Source of the DNA: Halopenitus malekzadehii
GTDB lineage: Archaea > Halobacteriota > Halobacteria > Halobacteriales > Haloferacaceae
Assembly (NCBI RefSeq): GCF_900108505.1
Contig: NZ_FNWU01000001.1
Coordinates: forward strand, 124,001 to 188,000
Reading direction: 5' to 3'
DNA: 64,000 nucleotides
Shown in pieces: positions 44,213-54,980 of this stretch. The notes under the pieces are model-generated. The model made no database searches, had not been told where the DNA came from, and worked only from the letters and a program-made list of their open reading frames with translations. Made by a program: the position numbers and the translations under genes. Each line of letters opens with the position of its first letter. The stretch's first letter is position 1.

Positions 44213-45655
44213 TCACCGACCGAAGAGCCGGCCGAAGAACCCCCGGTCGTCGTCCTCGTCGTCATCGGCCCCGTCCTCGCTCCGGGATCGGTCGTCGTTC
44301 ACCGTCGATCCGTCCACGTCCGCCTCTCCACCAGTGTGAGCGGCGACCCGGTTCGTGTCGCTTGCACCGTCCTCGGCGGCCGTGTTTGCCCCCCGTTCCG
44401 GCTCACGCCCGTCGTCATCACGGAACGGGACGCTTCCGACGTCGGTGTCGGTGTCCGTATCGACGTCGGCCGTTGCGTCGACGGTCGATTCCCGTCCTCT
44501 CTCGTCGTCGGCGTCGTCCGCGGTATCCACTTTGTCCGCGGTATCCGCTTCATCCGTCTCGCTCGCTTCGTCCGCGGTATCCGCTTCGTCCACGGTATCC
44601 GGTTCGTCCACGGTATCTGCTTCGTCCGCCCCATCCGTTCCAGGTGCGTCATCGACGGCGTCTCCCTCGGCATCGCGGATCGTCGGTGGGTCCTGTTGAC
44701 CGATGATCTCCCCGTCCGCATCCACGTCCCGGGTGCCTCTCTCCCGATCCCTGTCCGTGAGATCGCCAGTCGTCATCTCGACGTCGGGGGTGGACCCATC
44801 CGCGGGTTCCGGCGTCGAGCCGTCGGCATCGATCCCCGGATCAGGATCACTCGTCTCTCCGCTTGTGGTGGACTCGGACGTGTCTCCGACCGCGGCGGAC
44901 TCGACCATCTCCTCGACTGCGGTGGATTCAGTCGGTTCCGGATCCGGAATCGACACTCCCGTGAGCTGTTCGGTTAGCGTCCGATACGCTCGCGTTGCGG
45001 GCGCCGTCGGTGCGAACGTGACGAGCGGTTCGCTTGCTGTGACCGCTGTCGCGACGGCGTCGTCCTCCGGGATCCGTTCGTGGATCGGCACGTCGAGGTG
45101 GGAAACGATCAGGTCATCGTGCCCGTGGGGGTCGTCGGGATCGACGCGCGTGATAACTGCGCCGTCGACCCGCCCGCCGAGCCGATCGGTCAGTTCGCCT
45201 GTTTTCGCCGTATCCCGCAGCGCTTCCCGTTCGGGGGTCGACACGAGCAGCGTTCGATCGGCGATACCCAGCGGCAGCGCCGAGTCGTGTGAGAGCCCCG
45301 CGCCGGCATCCAGGATCACGTAGTCGGCGTCATCGAACGCGTCGACGACGTCGCCGAGACGGGCGGGATCCGCCTCGGCGTACGCGTCCAGGTCGGTTTG
45401 CCCCGGAAGGACCCGAAGGCCGTGCGGGCCCTCCTGAGCCGCGTCTTCGGGATCCGCACGGCCGGCAAGCACGTCGTGGATCGTCTCGCCCTTGACCGTG
45501 ATCCCGAGTGCGCCGGCGAGGTTTGCCATCCCGAGGTCGGCGTCGATCGCCACGACTGCCTCCGATCCGTCCGCAAGGAGCGTCGCGATCGACGCCGCCG
45601 TCGTCGTCTTTCCGACGCCGCCCTTCGCCGAGGCGATCGCATACACCGTTGCCAT
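44213..45655 (-). CDS. MinD/ParA-type ATPase with long acidic tail and membrane-targeting-like tip
   Basis: A 480-residue protein. The first about 240 residues are a deviant-Walker ATPase: IASAKGGVGKTTTAASIATL (7-26), DADLGMANLAGALG (about 38-51), DYVILDAGAGLSHDS (about 108-122). Residues about 250-465 are a low-complexity Asp/Glu/Thr/Ala tail with DEADTVDEPDTVDEADTADE-like repeats. The final GFFGRLFGR closely resembles the amphipathic membrane-targeting end of bacterial MinD. MinD homologues in Haloferax help place motility and chemoreceptor structures at poles. The ATG at 45655 follows a minus-strand CTTTTAAGTA TATA box. No MinC or MinE gene is present. Confidence 0.9.
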   Translation of the reverse strand: MATVYAIASAKGGVGKTTTAASIATLLADGSEAVVAIDADLGMANLAGALGITVKGETIHDVLAGRADPEDAAQEGPHGLRVLPGQTDLDAYAEADPARLGDVVDAFDDADYVILDAGAGLSHDSALPLGIADRTLLVSTPEREALRDTAKTGELTDRLGGRVDGAVITRVDPDDPHGHDDLIVSHLDVPIHERIPEDDAVATAVTASEPLVTFAPTAPATRAYRTLTEQLTGVSIPDPEPTESTAVEEMVESAAVGDTSESTTSGETSDPDPGIDADGSTPEPADGSTPDVEMTTGDLTDRDRERGTRDVDADGEIIGQQDPPTIRDAEGDAVDDAPGTDGADEADTVDEPDTVDEADTADEASETDEADTADKVDTADDADDERGRESTVDATADVDTDTDTDVGSVPFRDDDGREPERGANTAAEDGASDTNRVAAHTGGEADVDGSTVNDDRSRSEDGADDDEDDDRGFFGRLFGR

Positions 45656-45675
45656 ACCTCGTTGGACCGGCAGTG

Positions 45676-45690
45676 AATACTTAAAAGTAC
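45676..45690 (-). promoter_or_regulatory. TATA box of the MinD-type gene
   Basis: The minus strand reads GTACTTTTAAGTATT, centred about 28 nt before the ATG at 45655, with a GAGGT purine run near the start. It diverges from the ATP synthase promoter about 85 nt away. Confidence 0.6.
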
Positions 45691-45766
45691 GCGAGGACGT
45701 GGCCGACGACACCACGGACTACGGACGGAGAGGTGACCCCGTAGCTGCCGATGGCTTTCGCAAACA

Positions 45767-45774
45767 CCTTATAC
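45767..45774 (+). promoter_or_regulatory. TATA box of the A-type ATP synthase operon
   Basis: CCTTATAC lies 33-40 nt before the ATG at 45807, so transcription should start near 45796 with about a 10-nt leader. This is the main promoter expected for atpH and atpI. Confidence 0.65.
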
Positions 45775-45806
45775 GTCGCTACTGGAACTTCTGACGATTA
45801 GTGAGT

Positions 45807-46139
45807 ATGCCGAGACCAGAGGTGCTCGAACGAGTGACGGAGGCCGAACGCGAGGCGGACGACATCATCGCCGAGGCGGAAGCCGACGCCGAGGAAACCC
45901 TCGCCGAGGCCCGTGAGCGGGCGGAAGAGATCCGCTCGACGGCCGAGGCGGAGGCGTCCGCGGAGGCCGACGAGCGGCTCGACGCCGCTCGCGAAGAGAT
46001 CGAGTCCCGGCGTGAGGAAATACTCGAAGACGGACGCGCCGATCGAGATGCCCTCGAGTCGGATGCACGGGACCGCATCGACGAGGCGGTCGACTACGCG
46101 ATCGACCGGTTCGAGGAGGCGGTGAATGCTCAGGCCTGA
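45807..46139 (+). CDS. atpH: A-type ATP synthase subunit H (peripheral stalk)
   Basis: A 110-residue coiled-coil protein. Heptad-like Glu/Ala/Arg repeats (EAEREADDIIAEAEADAEET and onward) make up almost the whole chain, as in AhaH/subunit G, which pairs with subunit E to form the peripheral stalk that holds A3B3 still. The ATG at 45807 is preferred; a GTG two codons earlier (45801) is also in frame. Its end overlaps atpI by 14 nt. First gene of the cluster. Confidence 0.92.
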   Translation: MPRPEVLERVTEAEREADDIIAEAEADAEETLAEARERAEEIRSTAEAEASAEADERLDAAREEIESRREEILEDGRADRDALESDARDRIDEAVDYAIDRFEEAVNAQA

Positions 46140-48282
46140 GCGGATGAGCAAGGTGTCGGTGACGGGCTCCAAGCGCGTCATCGACGACGTCATCGAGACG
46201 GCCTATGAACATCACTCGCTGCACGTCACCGACTACGACGGTACCCACGAGGGGTTCAAACCGGGTGACTCCCTCGAGGGCGCCGAGGAGGTTAACGACC
46301 GCCTCGTCACCGTCCGATCCCTCGAGAGCATCCTCGAGGTCGACGACGAGGATGCCGGGCCGACGGGCGTCCTCGACGACGAGGAACTCGAGGCGGAACT
46401 CGTGGACGTCCGCGAGCGCGTCAACGAGCTCACCGACCGGCGCGATGAGCTCCGCGACCGCGTCCGTGATCATCAGGAGGAGATCGACCGGATGGAACCG
46501 TTCGCGGAGCTCGGGATCGACCTTGACCTGCTCCGCGGCTACGACACCCTCGAGGTCGTGGTTGGCGAGGCGAAAGCCGACCCCGTCGAGGACGTGCTCG
46601 CCGCGGCCGACGGCATCCGAGCCTTCGAGGTCTTCTCGGGCAACGGGGTCGTCGCGGCCTTCGCGTATCCCGCCGAGGGGGCTGACGAGGGCGTCCTGCA
46701 GGACGCCCTCGTCGGCGTGGACATCGCCCTGCTCGAGGTCCCCGAGGCCGAGACGAGCCCGACCGAGTACGTTGACGATCTCGCGGCCGAAAAGCGCGAG
46801 ATAGCGGCCGACCTCGAGGACGTCGAGACGGAGCTGGATTCGGTCAGGGAGGAGGCCGCCAGCTTCCTCCTGCGCGCCGAAGAGCAGCTCACCATCGAGG
46901 CCGAGCAGAAGCAGGCGCCGCTCTCGTTCGCGACGACGGAGAACGCCTTCATCGCCGAGGGCTGGATCCCGACATCGACGGTCGAGGAGTTCGCTGACGC
47001 CATCGACGACGCGGTCGGCGACCACGCCGACGTCGAGGAGATCGAGCGGGCCGAGTTCACCCCGGATGGGGACCATCACACCGAGGCCGTCGACGCCGAG
47101 GGCCACGAAGCCGCCACCGACGGCGGCCACGAGACGAGCGAGGACACGCCGCCGGTCGTCCAGAACAACGGCGACATCGCCGGGCCGTTCGAGCTGCTCG
47201 TGAAGAGCTTCGGTCGGCCGCAGTACGCCGAGTTCGACCCGACGCTGCTCGTCTTCCTCACGTTCCCGCTCATGTTCGGCTTCATGATCGGGGACCTCGG
47301 GTACGGCGTCCTCTATGCGGGCATCGGCGTCTTCCTGTACAAGTCCTTCGAGGGAACGATCCGCGAGATGGGCGCGATCGCCATCTGGGCCGGTCTGTTC
47401 ACGATGCTGTTCGGCGTCTACTACGGATTCGACATCTTCGGGTACCACGCCTACCCCCACTTCGGGTTCGAACACTGGGCGATCTCGAAGGGACTCGGTC
47501 CCGGCGCGACCGAGTGGGCGCTGAGCTGGCTCGTGCTCAGCGTGCTGTTCGGCATCCTGCACCTGAACGTCGGGTTCGTCCTGTCGTTCCTGAATAACTA
47601 CCGGCTCCACGACCTCGAGCACGCGCTCTATGAGGGCGGCTCGTGGCTGCTGTTGCTCAACGGCGCGTGGCTCTGGATCTTCAGCCAGCACGTCGCCGGG
47701 CCGAAGCCGGCGTTCCTCTTCGACTCGATAGCCGTGCTCACGCTCGGCACCGTCGAGTTCTCCGGCTTCCCGGTCGTCGTCGGGTACCTCGGGCTAGCGC
47801 TTGCGGGCGTCGGTGCCCTACTGTTGGCCATCGGCGAACCCGCAGAGCTCGTCGAGGTGCTCTCGCCGATCGTCAACGTCGTCTCCTACGCCCGGATCAT
47901 GGCCGTGCTGCTCGCAAAGGGTGGGATGGCGCTGGCCGTGAACCTGCTGGCGTTCGGCGCGTACATCGGTGAAAGCGGTGAGGGGAGCTTCCACTTCATC
48001 TTCACACCGAGTCATCTCGAGTACGTGCAGAACCATCCGGACTCCTACGAGCTCGTCTTCGCGGGACTGACGACCTCCGCCGAGATGCCGATCGTCGGGC
48101 TCGTCGTCGGCGTACTCGTCGCGATCGTCGGGCACATCGTCGTGCTTCTGCTCGGAATCACGTCCGCGGGCATTCAGGGCGTGCGTCTCGAGTACGTCGA
48201 GTTCTTCGGCAAGTTCTACGAGGGCGGCGGCGAGGCGTACTCCCCGTTCGGCTACGACCGGGAGTACACCGCGAACGAGTAG
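46126..48282 (+). CDS. atpI: A-type ATP synthase subunit I (a-like membrane subunit)
   Basis: A 718-residue protein combining the stator collar and the ion channel half. The N-terminal cytosolic half (about 1-365) is a long coiled-coil arm with an acidic haloarchaeal insert (about 315-345). The C-terminal half holds seven to eight membrane helices, with MFGFMIGDLGYGVLYAG (about 382-398), and VEVLSPIVNVVSYARIMAVL with the essential Arg near 593 that faces the K-ring. MLRPERMSKVSVTGSKR is the family N terminus, so ATG 46126 is kept. A 235-nt gap with its own TATA box separates it from atpK. Confidence 0.95.
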   Translation: MLRPERMSKVSVTGSKRVIDDVIETAYEHHSLHVTDYDGTHEGFKPGDSLEGAEEVNDRLVTVRSLESILEVDDEDAGPTGVLDDEELEAELVDVRERVNELTDRRDELRDRVRDHQEEIDRMEPFAELGIDLDLLRGYDTLEVVVGEAKADPVEDVLAAADGIRAFEVFSGNGVVAAFAYPAEGADEGVLQDALVGVDIALLEVPEAETSPTEYVDDLAAEKREIAADLEDVETELDSVREEAASFLLRAEEQLTIEAEQKQAPLSFATTENAFIAEGWIPTSTVEEFADAIDDAVGDHADVEEIERAEFTPDGDHHTEAVDAEGHEAATDGGHETSEDTPPVVQNNGDIAGPFELLVKSFGRPQYAEFDPTLLVFLTFPLMFGFMIGDLGYGVLYAGIGVFLYKSFEGTIREMGAIAIWAGLFTMLFGVYYGFDIFGYHAYPHFGFEHWAISKGLGPGATEWALSWLVLSVLFGILHLNVGFVLSFLNNYRLHDLEHALYEGGSWLLLLNGAWLWIFSQHVAGPKPAFLFDSIAVLTLGTVEFSGFPVVVGYLGLALAGVGALLLAIGEPAELVEVLSPIVNVVSYARIMAVLLAKGGMALAVNLLAFGAYIGESGEGSFHFIFTPSHLEYVQNHPDSYELVFAGLTTSAEMPIVGLVVGVLVAIVGHIVVLLLGITSAGIQGVRLEYVEFFGKFYEGGGEAYSPFGYDREYTANE

Positions 48283-48455
48283 TCGATCGTCGGCCGCCCG
48301 TCGGGCCCTTCCATCGGTGGGGCACGACGTTCCGTCGATCGAGGGCGTTCTTTCGCGTCGATCGGTGTTCCCCGGCCACACCTCGGTGTGTGTATTCCTC
48401 ACAACCGTCGCTTTGAGCGGTTCTCGCGGTCGTTTTCGTCGTTCGTTTTGGGAAG

Positions 48456-48462
48456 TTTTATG
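48456..48462 (+). promoter_or_regulatory. Internal TATA-like element before atpK
   Basis: TTTTATG in the 235-nt spacer after atpI. It would start a transcript near 48484-48488 with about a 30-nt leader before the ATG at 48518, allowing extra expression of the ring subunit and the genes after it. Confidence 0.5.
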
Positions 48463-48517
48463 TCTCCAGTAGGGGGAATACGAACTGTTCGGAGACGAGC
48501 ACCCACAACTACTACCA

Positions 48518-48772
48518 ATGTTTGAAGCTACCAGCGAACTCGGGAACGTCGTACTGCAGGAAGGTCAAGGCACGCTCACGAACCCGTCCGCCGCCGCCGC
48601 ACTCGCGGTCGGTCTCGCGGCGCTCGGCGCGGGCTATGCGGAACGTGGTATCGGATCCGCGGCCGTCGGCGCGATGGCCGAGGACGAGGGGCTGTTTACG
48701 AACGGCCTCATCCTGACGGTGCTGCCTGAAACGCTCGTTATCCTCGCGCTGGTCGTCGTTTTCCTGGTCTAA
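48518..48772 (+). CDS. atpK: A-type ATP synthase subunit K (proteolipid ring)
   Basis: An 84-residue two-helix proteolipid. The second helix contains TVLPETLVILALVVVFLV, with the ion-binding Glu after Pro near residue 70; the first is AAALAVGLAALGAGYAERGI. A single hairpin with one carboxylate per subunit means a ring like that of most archaeal ATP synthases, with no duplication. The N-terminal 20 residues precede the first helix and could be partly removed. Strong expression is expected because many copies are needed per enzyme; it follows the internal promoter. Confidence 0.95.
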   Translation: MFEATSELGNVVLQEGQGTLTNPSAAAALAVGLAALGAGYAERGIGSAAVGAMAEDEGLFTNGLILTVLPETLVILALVVVFLV

Positions 48773-48794
48773 CCAGCCCCCCTCTTTCCAACCA

Positions 48795-49373
48795 ATGAGT
48801 TTGGACACCGTCGTTGAGGACATACGAGAAGAGGCCCGCGCGCGTGCGGAGGAGATCCGCGAGGAGGCCGACGCGGAGGCCGAGGAGATCATCGCCGAGG
48901 CCGAGGCCGACGCCGAGCGCATCCGCGACCAGAAGCTCGCGGAGGCCGAACGGGAGATCGAACGGGAGCGCGAACAGACGCTCTCGTCGGCCAAACTCGA
49001 GGCCAAACAGGAGCGCCTCAGTGCTCGCCGTGACGTCCTGGAGGACGTCCGCGAGGACGTCGAGACGGCGATCGACGAGCTCGATGGCGATCGCCGCCAC
49101 GATCTCACCGAGACGCTGCTTGCGGCGACGCTCGCGGAGTTCGATGACGACCAGGAGGTCGTCGTCGCCACTCGCGAGGCGGACATCGATCTCCTCGAGG
49201 AACTCGTCGACGGCCGCGACGCCACGGTCGGCGAGCCCGTCGACTGTCTCGGCGGCGTCGTCGGCGAGAGCGACACCTCCCGCGTTCGCGTGAACAACAC
49301 CTTCGACTCCGTCCTGGAGGACGTCTGGGACGACGAGCTCAAGAACCTCTCGGAGCGACTGTTCGACCAATGA
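48795..49373 (+). CDS. atpE: A-type ATP synthase subunit E (peripheral stalk)
   Basis: A 192-residue stalk subunit. The N-terminal two thirds is a long Glu/Arg/Ala coiled coil (EEARARAEEIREEADAEAEE) that pairs with subunit H. The C-terminal globular part (TLLAATLAEFDDDQEVVVAT, then VGEPVDCLGGVVGESDTSRV, and VNNTFDSVLEDVWDDELKNL) caps the top of A3B3. Length fits the family. Its end overlaps atpC by 4 nt. Confidence 0.95.
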   Translation: MSLDTVVEDIREEARARAEEIREEADAEAEEIIAEAEADAERIRDQKLAEAEREIEREREQTLSSAKLEAKQERLSARRDVLEDVREDVETAIDELDGDRRHDLTETLLAATLAEFDDDQEVVVATREADIDLLEELVDGRDATVGEPVDCLGGVVGESDTSRVRVNNTFDSVLEDVWDDELKNLSERLFDQ

Positions 49374-50416
49374 GTGCCGTCGGCAGCTCGAACCCGGAGT
49401 ACGTCGTGGCGAGGGTTCGCGCCCGCCGCGGCAAGCTGTACAGCGACGAGGAGTATCGCAAGCTCACCCGGATGGGGCCGGCCGAGATCGCCCGCTTCAT
49501 GGAGGAGTCGACCTACGAAGCGGAGATCAATGCGCTCGGCAGCCGCCACGGCGGCGTGGACCTGATCGAGTACACGCTCAACCGCAACCTCGCAAAGCAG
49601 TTCGAGGGGATCCTCGACTGGAGCGAGGGGCGTCTCTACGACCTCATCGCCCGATACCTCCGGAAGTTCGACGCTCGAAACGTCAAGACCATCATTCGTG
49701 GGGTCTACGTCGGCGCGTCCACCGAGGAGATCGAGGTCGACCTCATCCGTGCCGGCGAGTTCGACGACCGGCGCATCCGTCGGCTCCTCGAGGCGGAATC
49801 GATCGAGGGCGTCATCGAAGCCCTCGATGACACGATCTACGGGCCGGCCCTCGAGGAGGCTTACGCCGACTACGAGGAGTCCGGCATCCTCGTGCCGCTC
49901 GAGAACGCCGTCGACCGGACGTTCTACGACCACCTGCTGTCGGGACTCGGCCGCGACGAACCGACCCGCCAGTACGAGGCGTTCCTGACGGCCGAGATCG
50001 ACTTCCGCAACGCGCGGAACGCCCTTCGGCTCGCCCGATCGGGTGCCGACATCGACCCCGCCGAGTACTTCATCGACGGCGGCGACCTCTTCACCCGCGA
50101 CACGCTCGCCCGGCTCGCCCGGAACCTGGACGAGCTCGTCGAATACATCGCCGAGAGCCAGTACGCGGACGACCTCGGTCCCGCGCTGCGCGAGCTCGAG
50201 GACGCCGACAGTCTCATCGCGTTCGAACACGCGACCGATGCGGCACTGCTGGCCTACGGTGATCAGCTCGGTACCATTCACCCCGTCTCGGTGACGCCCG
50301 TCATCTCCTACATCCTCGCCAAGGAGCGCGAGGTGCAGAACATTCGGGCGATCTCCCGCGGGAAGGAGGCCGGTCTGAGTGACGCGGAGATCGAGGAGGA
50401 ACTGGTGATACTATGA
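49370..50416 (+). CDS. atpC: A-type ATP synthase subunit C (central stalk/rotor adapter)
   Basis: A 348-residue funnel-shaped subunit that connects the K-ring to the D-F shaft. It begins SSNPEYVVARVRARRGKLYS, a good family N terminus, and has three similar helical repeats; FDARNVKTIIRGVYVGAS and FLTAEIDFRNARNALRLARS mark two of them, and PVISYILAKEREVQNIRAIS the C-terminal part. It overlaps atpE and atpF by 4 nt each, so the stalk subunits are translationally coupled. Confidence 0.95.
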   Translation: MSAVGSSNPEYVVARVRARRGKLYSDEEYRKLTRMGPAEIARFMEESTYEAEINALGSRHGGVDLIEYTLNRNLAKQFEGILDWSEGRLYDLIARYLRKFDARNVKTIIRGVYVGASTEEIEVDLIRAGEFDDRRIRRLLEAESIEGVIEALDDTIYGPALEEAYADYEESGILVPLENAVDRTFYDHLLSGLGRDEPTRQYEAFLTAEIDFRNARNALRLARSGADIDPAEYFIDGGDLFTRDTLARLARNLDELVEYIAESQYADDLGPALRELEDADSLIAFEHATDAALLAYGDQLGTIHPVSVTPVISYILAKEREVQNIRAISRGKEAGLSDAEIEEELVIL

Positions 50417-50742
50417 GCCAAGAGATCGCCGTCATCGGCAGCCCCGAGTTCACCACGGGGTTCCGTCTGGCCGGCGTCCGGGCATTCGAGAACGTGCCGG
50501 ACGATCGAAAGGACGAGGAGCTCGACGATGCGGTCGAACGAACGCTTGAGGACGAGGGGGTCGGCATCATCGTGATGCACGAGGACGACCTCTCGCACCT
50601 CTCGCGTGGCGTTCGAAAGCGCGTCGAAGGCAGCATCGAGCCCGTCCTGGTCACGCTCGGCGCGTCGGGCGCCGGCGGGGGCGGGCTGCGCGACCAGATC
50701 AAACGAGCCATCGGGATCGACCTGATGGAAGAGGACGACTAA
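50413..50742 (+). CDS. atpF: A-type ATP synthase subunit F
   Basis: A 109-residue central stalk subunit. It opens [20 protein letters not shown], typical of the Rossmann-like F fold, and ends with a short helix ([16 protein letters not shown]). It binds subunit D and helps regulate rotation. It overlaps the atpC stop by 4 nt and its stop is 1 nt before the atpA start. Confidence 0.95.
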   Translation: MSQEIAVIGSPEFTTGFRLAGVRAFENVPDDRKDEELDDAVERTLEDEGVGIIVMHEDDLSHLSRGVRKRVEGSIEPVLVTLGASGAGGGGLRDQIKRAIGIDLMEEDD

Positions 50743-50743
50743 T

Positions 50744-52516
<1,773 letters not shown>

Positions 52517-52518
52517 CA

Positions 52519-53937
52519 ATGAAAGAGTACCAAACAATCACCGAGATCAGCGGCCCGCTGGTGTACGCCGAGGTCGACGAGGCGATCGGGTACGACGAGA
52601 TCGTCGAGATCGAGACGGCCCAGGGCGACACCCTGCGCGGCCAGGTGCTCGAATCCTCGGAGGGCCTCGTGGCCATCCAGGTGTTCGAGGGCACGAGCGG
52701 CATCGACCAGAACGCGTCCGTCCGCTTCCTGGGCGAGACGATGAAGATGCCCGTCACCGAGGACCTCCTCGGGCGGGTGCTCGACGGATCCGGCCGGCCG
52801 ATCGACGGCGGTCCGGAGATCGTCCCCGAGGAGCGTCAGGACATCGTCGGCGCGGCGATCAACCCCTACTCCCGGGAGTATCCCGAGGAGTTCATCGAGA
52901 CGGGCGTCTCCGCGATCGACGGGATGAACACGCTCGTCCGCGGCCAGAAGCTGCCGATCTTCTCGAGCTCCGGCCAGCCGCACAGCGAACTTGCGATGCA
53001 GATCGCGCGGCAGGCGTCCGTGCCGGAGGAGGAGGAGGACGGCGAGGACGGTTCCGAGTTCGCCGTTATCTTCGGCGCGATGGGTATCACTCAGGAGGAG
53101 GCCAACGAATTCATGCAGGACTTCGAGCGCACGGGCGCGCTCGAGCGATCGGTCGTCTTCATGAACCTCGCGGACGACCCCGCCGTCGAGCGGACGGTCA
53201 CGCCGCGGATGGTTCTCACCACCGCCGAATACCTCGCCTTCGAGAAGGACTACCACGTCCTCGTCATTCTGACGGATATGACGAACTACTGCGAGGCGCT
53301 CCGGGAGATCGGCGCGGCTCGCGAGGAGGTTCCGGGCCGACGTGGCTACCCCGGATACATGTACACCGACCTGGCGCAGCTCTACGAGCGCGCCGGCCGG
53401 ATCGAGGGCCGAGAGGGGTCGGTCACCCAGATCCCGATCCTCACGATGCCGGGCGACGACGACACGCACCCGATCCCGGACCTGACCGGCTACATCACCG
53501 AGGGGCAGATCTACGTCGATCCCGACCTGAACAGCCAGGGCCTGCAGCCGCCGATCAACGTGCTTCCCAGTCTCTCGCGGCTGATGGACGACGGCATCGG
53601 CGAGGGACTCACCCGTGAGGACCACGCCGACGCGAAAGACCAGATGTTCGCGGCGTATGCGGAGGGCGAGGACCTTCGCGACCTCGTGAACATCGTCGGT
53701 CGCGAGGCGCTCTCGGAGCTCGACAACAAGTACCTCGACTTCGCGGACGCCTTCGAGTCGGAGTTCGTCGACCAAGGCTTCGACCAGAACCGCACCATCG
53801 AGGAGACGCTGGAGATCGGCTGGGACCTCCTGTCGATGCTCCCGAAGGACGCGCTCAACCGCGTCGACGAGGAGTTCATAGAGGAGTACTACCGCGAGGA
53901 CGACTCCGAGCGCGAGATCGTCGAAGCGGCTGACTAA
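52519..53937 (+). CDS. atpB: A-type ATP synthase subunit B
   Basis: The non-catalytic, regulatory nucleotide-binding-type subunit, 472 residues. It starts [20 protein letters not shown] and lacks the canonical P-loop: the corresponding site reads [20 protein letters not shown] (about 154-173), as in all B subunits. [20 protein letters not shown] and [20 protein letters not shown] are strongly conserved. An acidic loop [11 protein letters not shown] (about 174-184) is a halophilic feature. It follows atpA after 2 nt. A 248-nt spacer, unusual inside this operon, comes before atpD. Confidence 0.97.
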   Translation: MKEYQTITEISGPLVYAEVDEAIGYDEIVEIETAQGDTLRGQVLESSEGLVAIQVFEGTSGIDQNASVRFLGETMKMPVTEDLLGRVLDGSGRPIDGGPEIVPEERQDIVGAAINPYSREYPEEFIETGVSAIDGMNTLVRGQKLPIFSSSGQPHSELAMQIARQASVPEEEEDGEDGSEFAVIFGAMGITQEEANEFMQDFERTGALERSVVFMNLADDPAVERTVTPRMVLTTAEYLAFEKDYHVLVILTDMTNYCEALREIGAAREEVPGRRGYPGYMYTDLAQLYERAGRIEGREGSVTQIPILTMPGDDDTHPIPDLTGYITEGQIYVDPDLNSQGLQPPINVLPSLSRLMDDGIGEGLTREDHADAKDQMFAAYAEGEDLRDLVNIVGREALSELDNKYLDFADAFESEFVDQGFDQNRTIEETLEIGWDLLSMLPKDALNRVDEEFIEEYYREDDSEREIVEAAD

Positions 53938-54149
53938 TCCGCACTCCGCTTTTGCCGAGACGCCGCCCGTTTCGGGCTTCTTTCACGCCGGAAACGGTCA
54001 TCCGAAGTCCGTCATTGTCTCCCCCGACGACGCCGATGAACACTCCGATAGCGGCTGCGCTAAGTGGGTAGCGACTGCGGCCACCACGGGTACCGAGGAG
54101 CCTGCGGAACCCCGGTTCACACGCCATCGTGACGATCCGAACAGACAAC

Positions 54150-54179
54150 TATTAACCTCCTGCGGGAGCAATCTCCCGC
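54150..54179 (+). promoter_or_regulatory. TATA-like element and perfect hairpin in front of atpD
   Basis: CTATTAA (54150-54156) is a likely TATA box for a separate atpD transcript. GCGGGAG (54162-54168) and CTCCCGC (54173-54179) form a perfect 7-bp stem with a CAAT loop, ending 6 nt before the ATG at 54186. In DNA it would be an operator spanning the expected start site; in RNA read through from atpB it would occlude the atpD start. Confidence 0.5.
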
Positions 54180-54185
54180 CAACAG

Positions 54186-54869
54186 ATGGCCAAGGACGTC
54201 AAACCCACTCGGAAGAACCTCATGGCGATCGAGGATCGCATCCAGCTCTCCGAGCGGGGCCACGATACCCTCGAACAGAAGCGGGACGGCCTCATTATGG
54301 AGTTCATGGACATCCTCGATCAGGCACAGGACGTTCGATCCGACCTGGGTGAGGATTACGAGACCGCCCAGCGCAAGATCGATATGGCGCGGGCGATGGA
54401 GGGCGACGTGGCGGTCCGCGGTGCGGCCGCGGCGCTGAAGGAACACCCGGAGATCACGACCCAGTCGAAGAACATTATGGGCGTCGTGGTCCCCCAGATC
54501 GAGTCCTCGAAGGTGCAGAAGTCGCTCGACGAGCGCGGTTACGGTCTGCTCGGCTCCTCGGCACGGATCGACGAGGCCGCCGATGCCTACGAGGAACTGC
54601 TCGAGACGATCATCCTCGCGGCCGAGGTCGAGACGGCGATGAAGAAGATGCTCGAGGAGATCGAGACGACCAAACGCCGCGTCAACGCCCTCGAGTTCAC
54701 GCTCCTCCCGCAGCTCTATGAGAACCAGGAATACATCGAACAGAAACTCGAGGAGCAGGAGCGCGAGGAGATCTTCCGTCTCAAGAAGATCAAAGCGAAA
54801 AAGGAGGAGGAGGAAGCGGAGGCCGAGGCCGAGTCGGATGCAGCCGCCGAAGCGGTTTCCGCGGACTGA
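54186..54869 (+). CDS. atpD: A-type ATP synthase subunit D (central shaft)
   Basis: A 227-residue rotor shaft subunit. It begins [20 protein letters not shown], the family N terminus, and is mostly two long antiparallel helices; the C-terminal helix contains [20 protein letters not shown] (about 158-177), a strong subunit D marker. An acidic/Ala tail ([20 protein letters not shown]) ends it. It is separated from atpB by 248 nt but completes the set H-I-K-E-C-F-A-B-D, so the cluster encodes a full enzyme. Confidence 0.95.
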   Translation: MAKDVKPTRKNLMAIEDRIQLSERGHDTLEQKRDGLIMEFMDILDQAQDVRSDLGEDYETAQRKIDMARAMEGDVAVRGAAAALKEHPEITTQSKNIMGVVVPQIESSKVQKSLDERGYGLLGSSARIDEAADAYEELLETIILAAEVETAMKKMLEEIETTKRRVNALEFTLLPQLYENQEYIEQKLEEQEREEIFRLKKIKAKKEEEEAEAEAESDAAAEAVSAD

Positions 54870-54980
54870 GGCGCCTGCCCCGTCGTTTGGGTTCGCGCTC
54901 GCTTCCGGTTCGGTTTCCGCGTTCGCTTCCGGTTTCGATCCTGCGTCCTTTTATCGTCGCTCAGTCCCCACCGATCCCGT

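Noticed and set aside
45289-45495. Arg-rich frames opposite the MinD ATPase domain.
   Set aside because: Typical shadow frames with extreme Arg/Pro content.
53876-54148. A 90-codon minus-strand frame with a short hydrophobic stretch in the atpB-atpD spacer.
   Set aside because: It overlaps the atpB C terminus, is basic rather than acidic, and its codons lack the third-position GC bias of real genes here.
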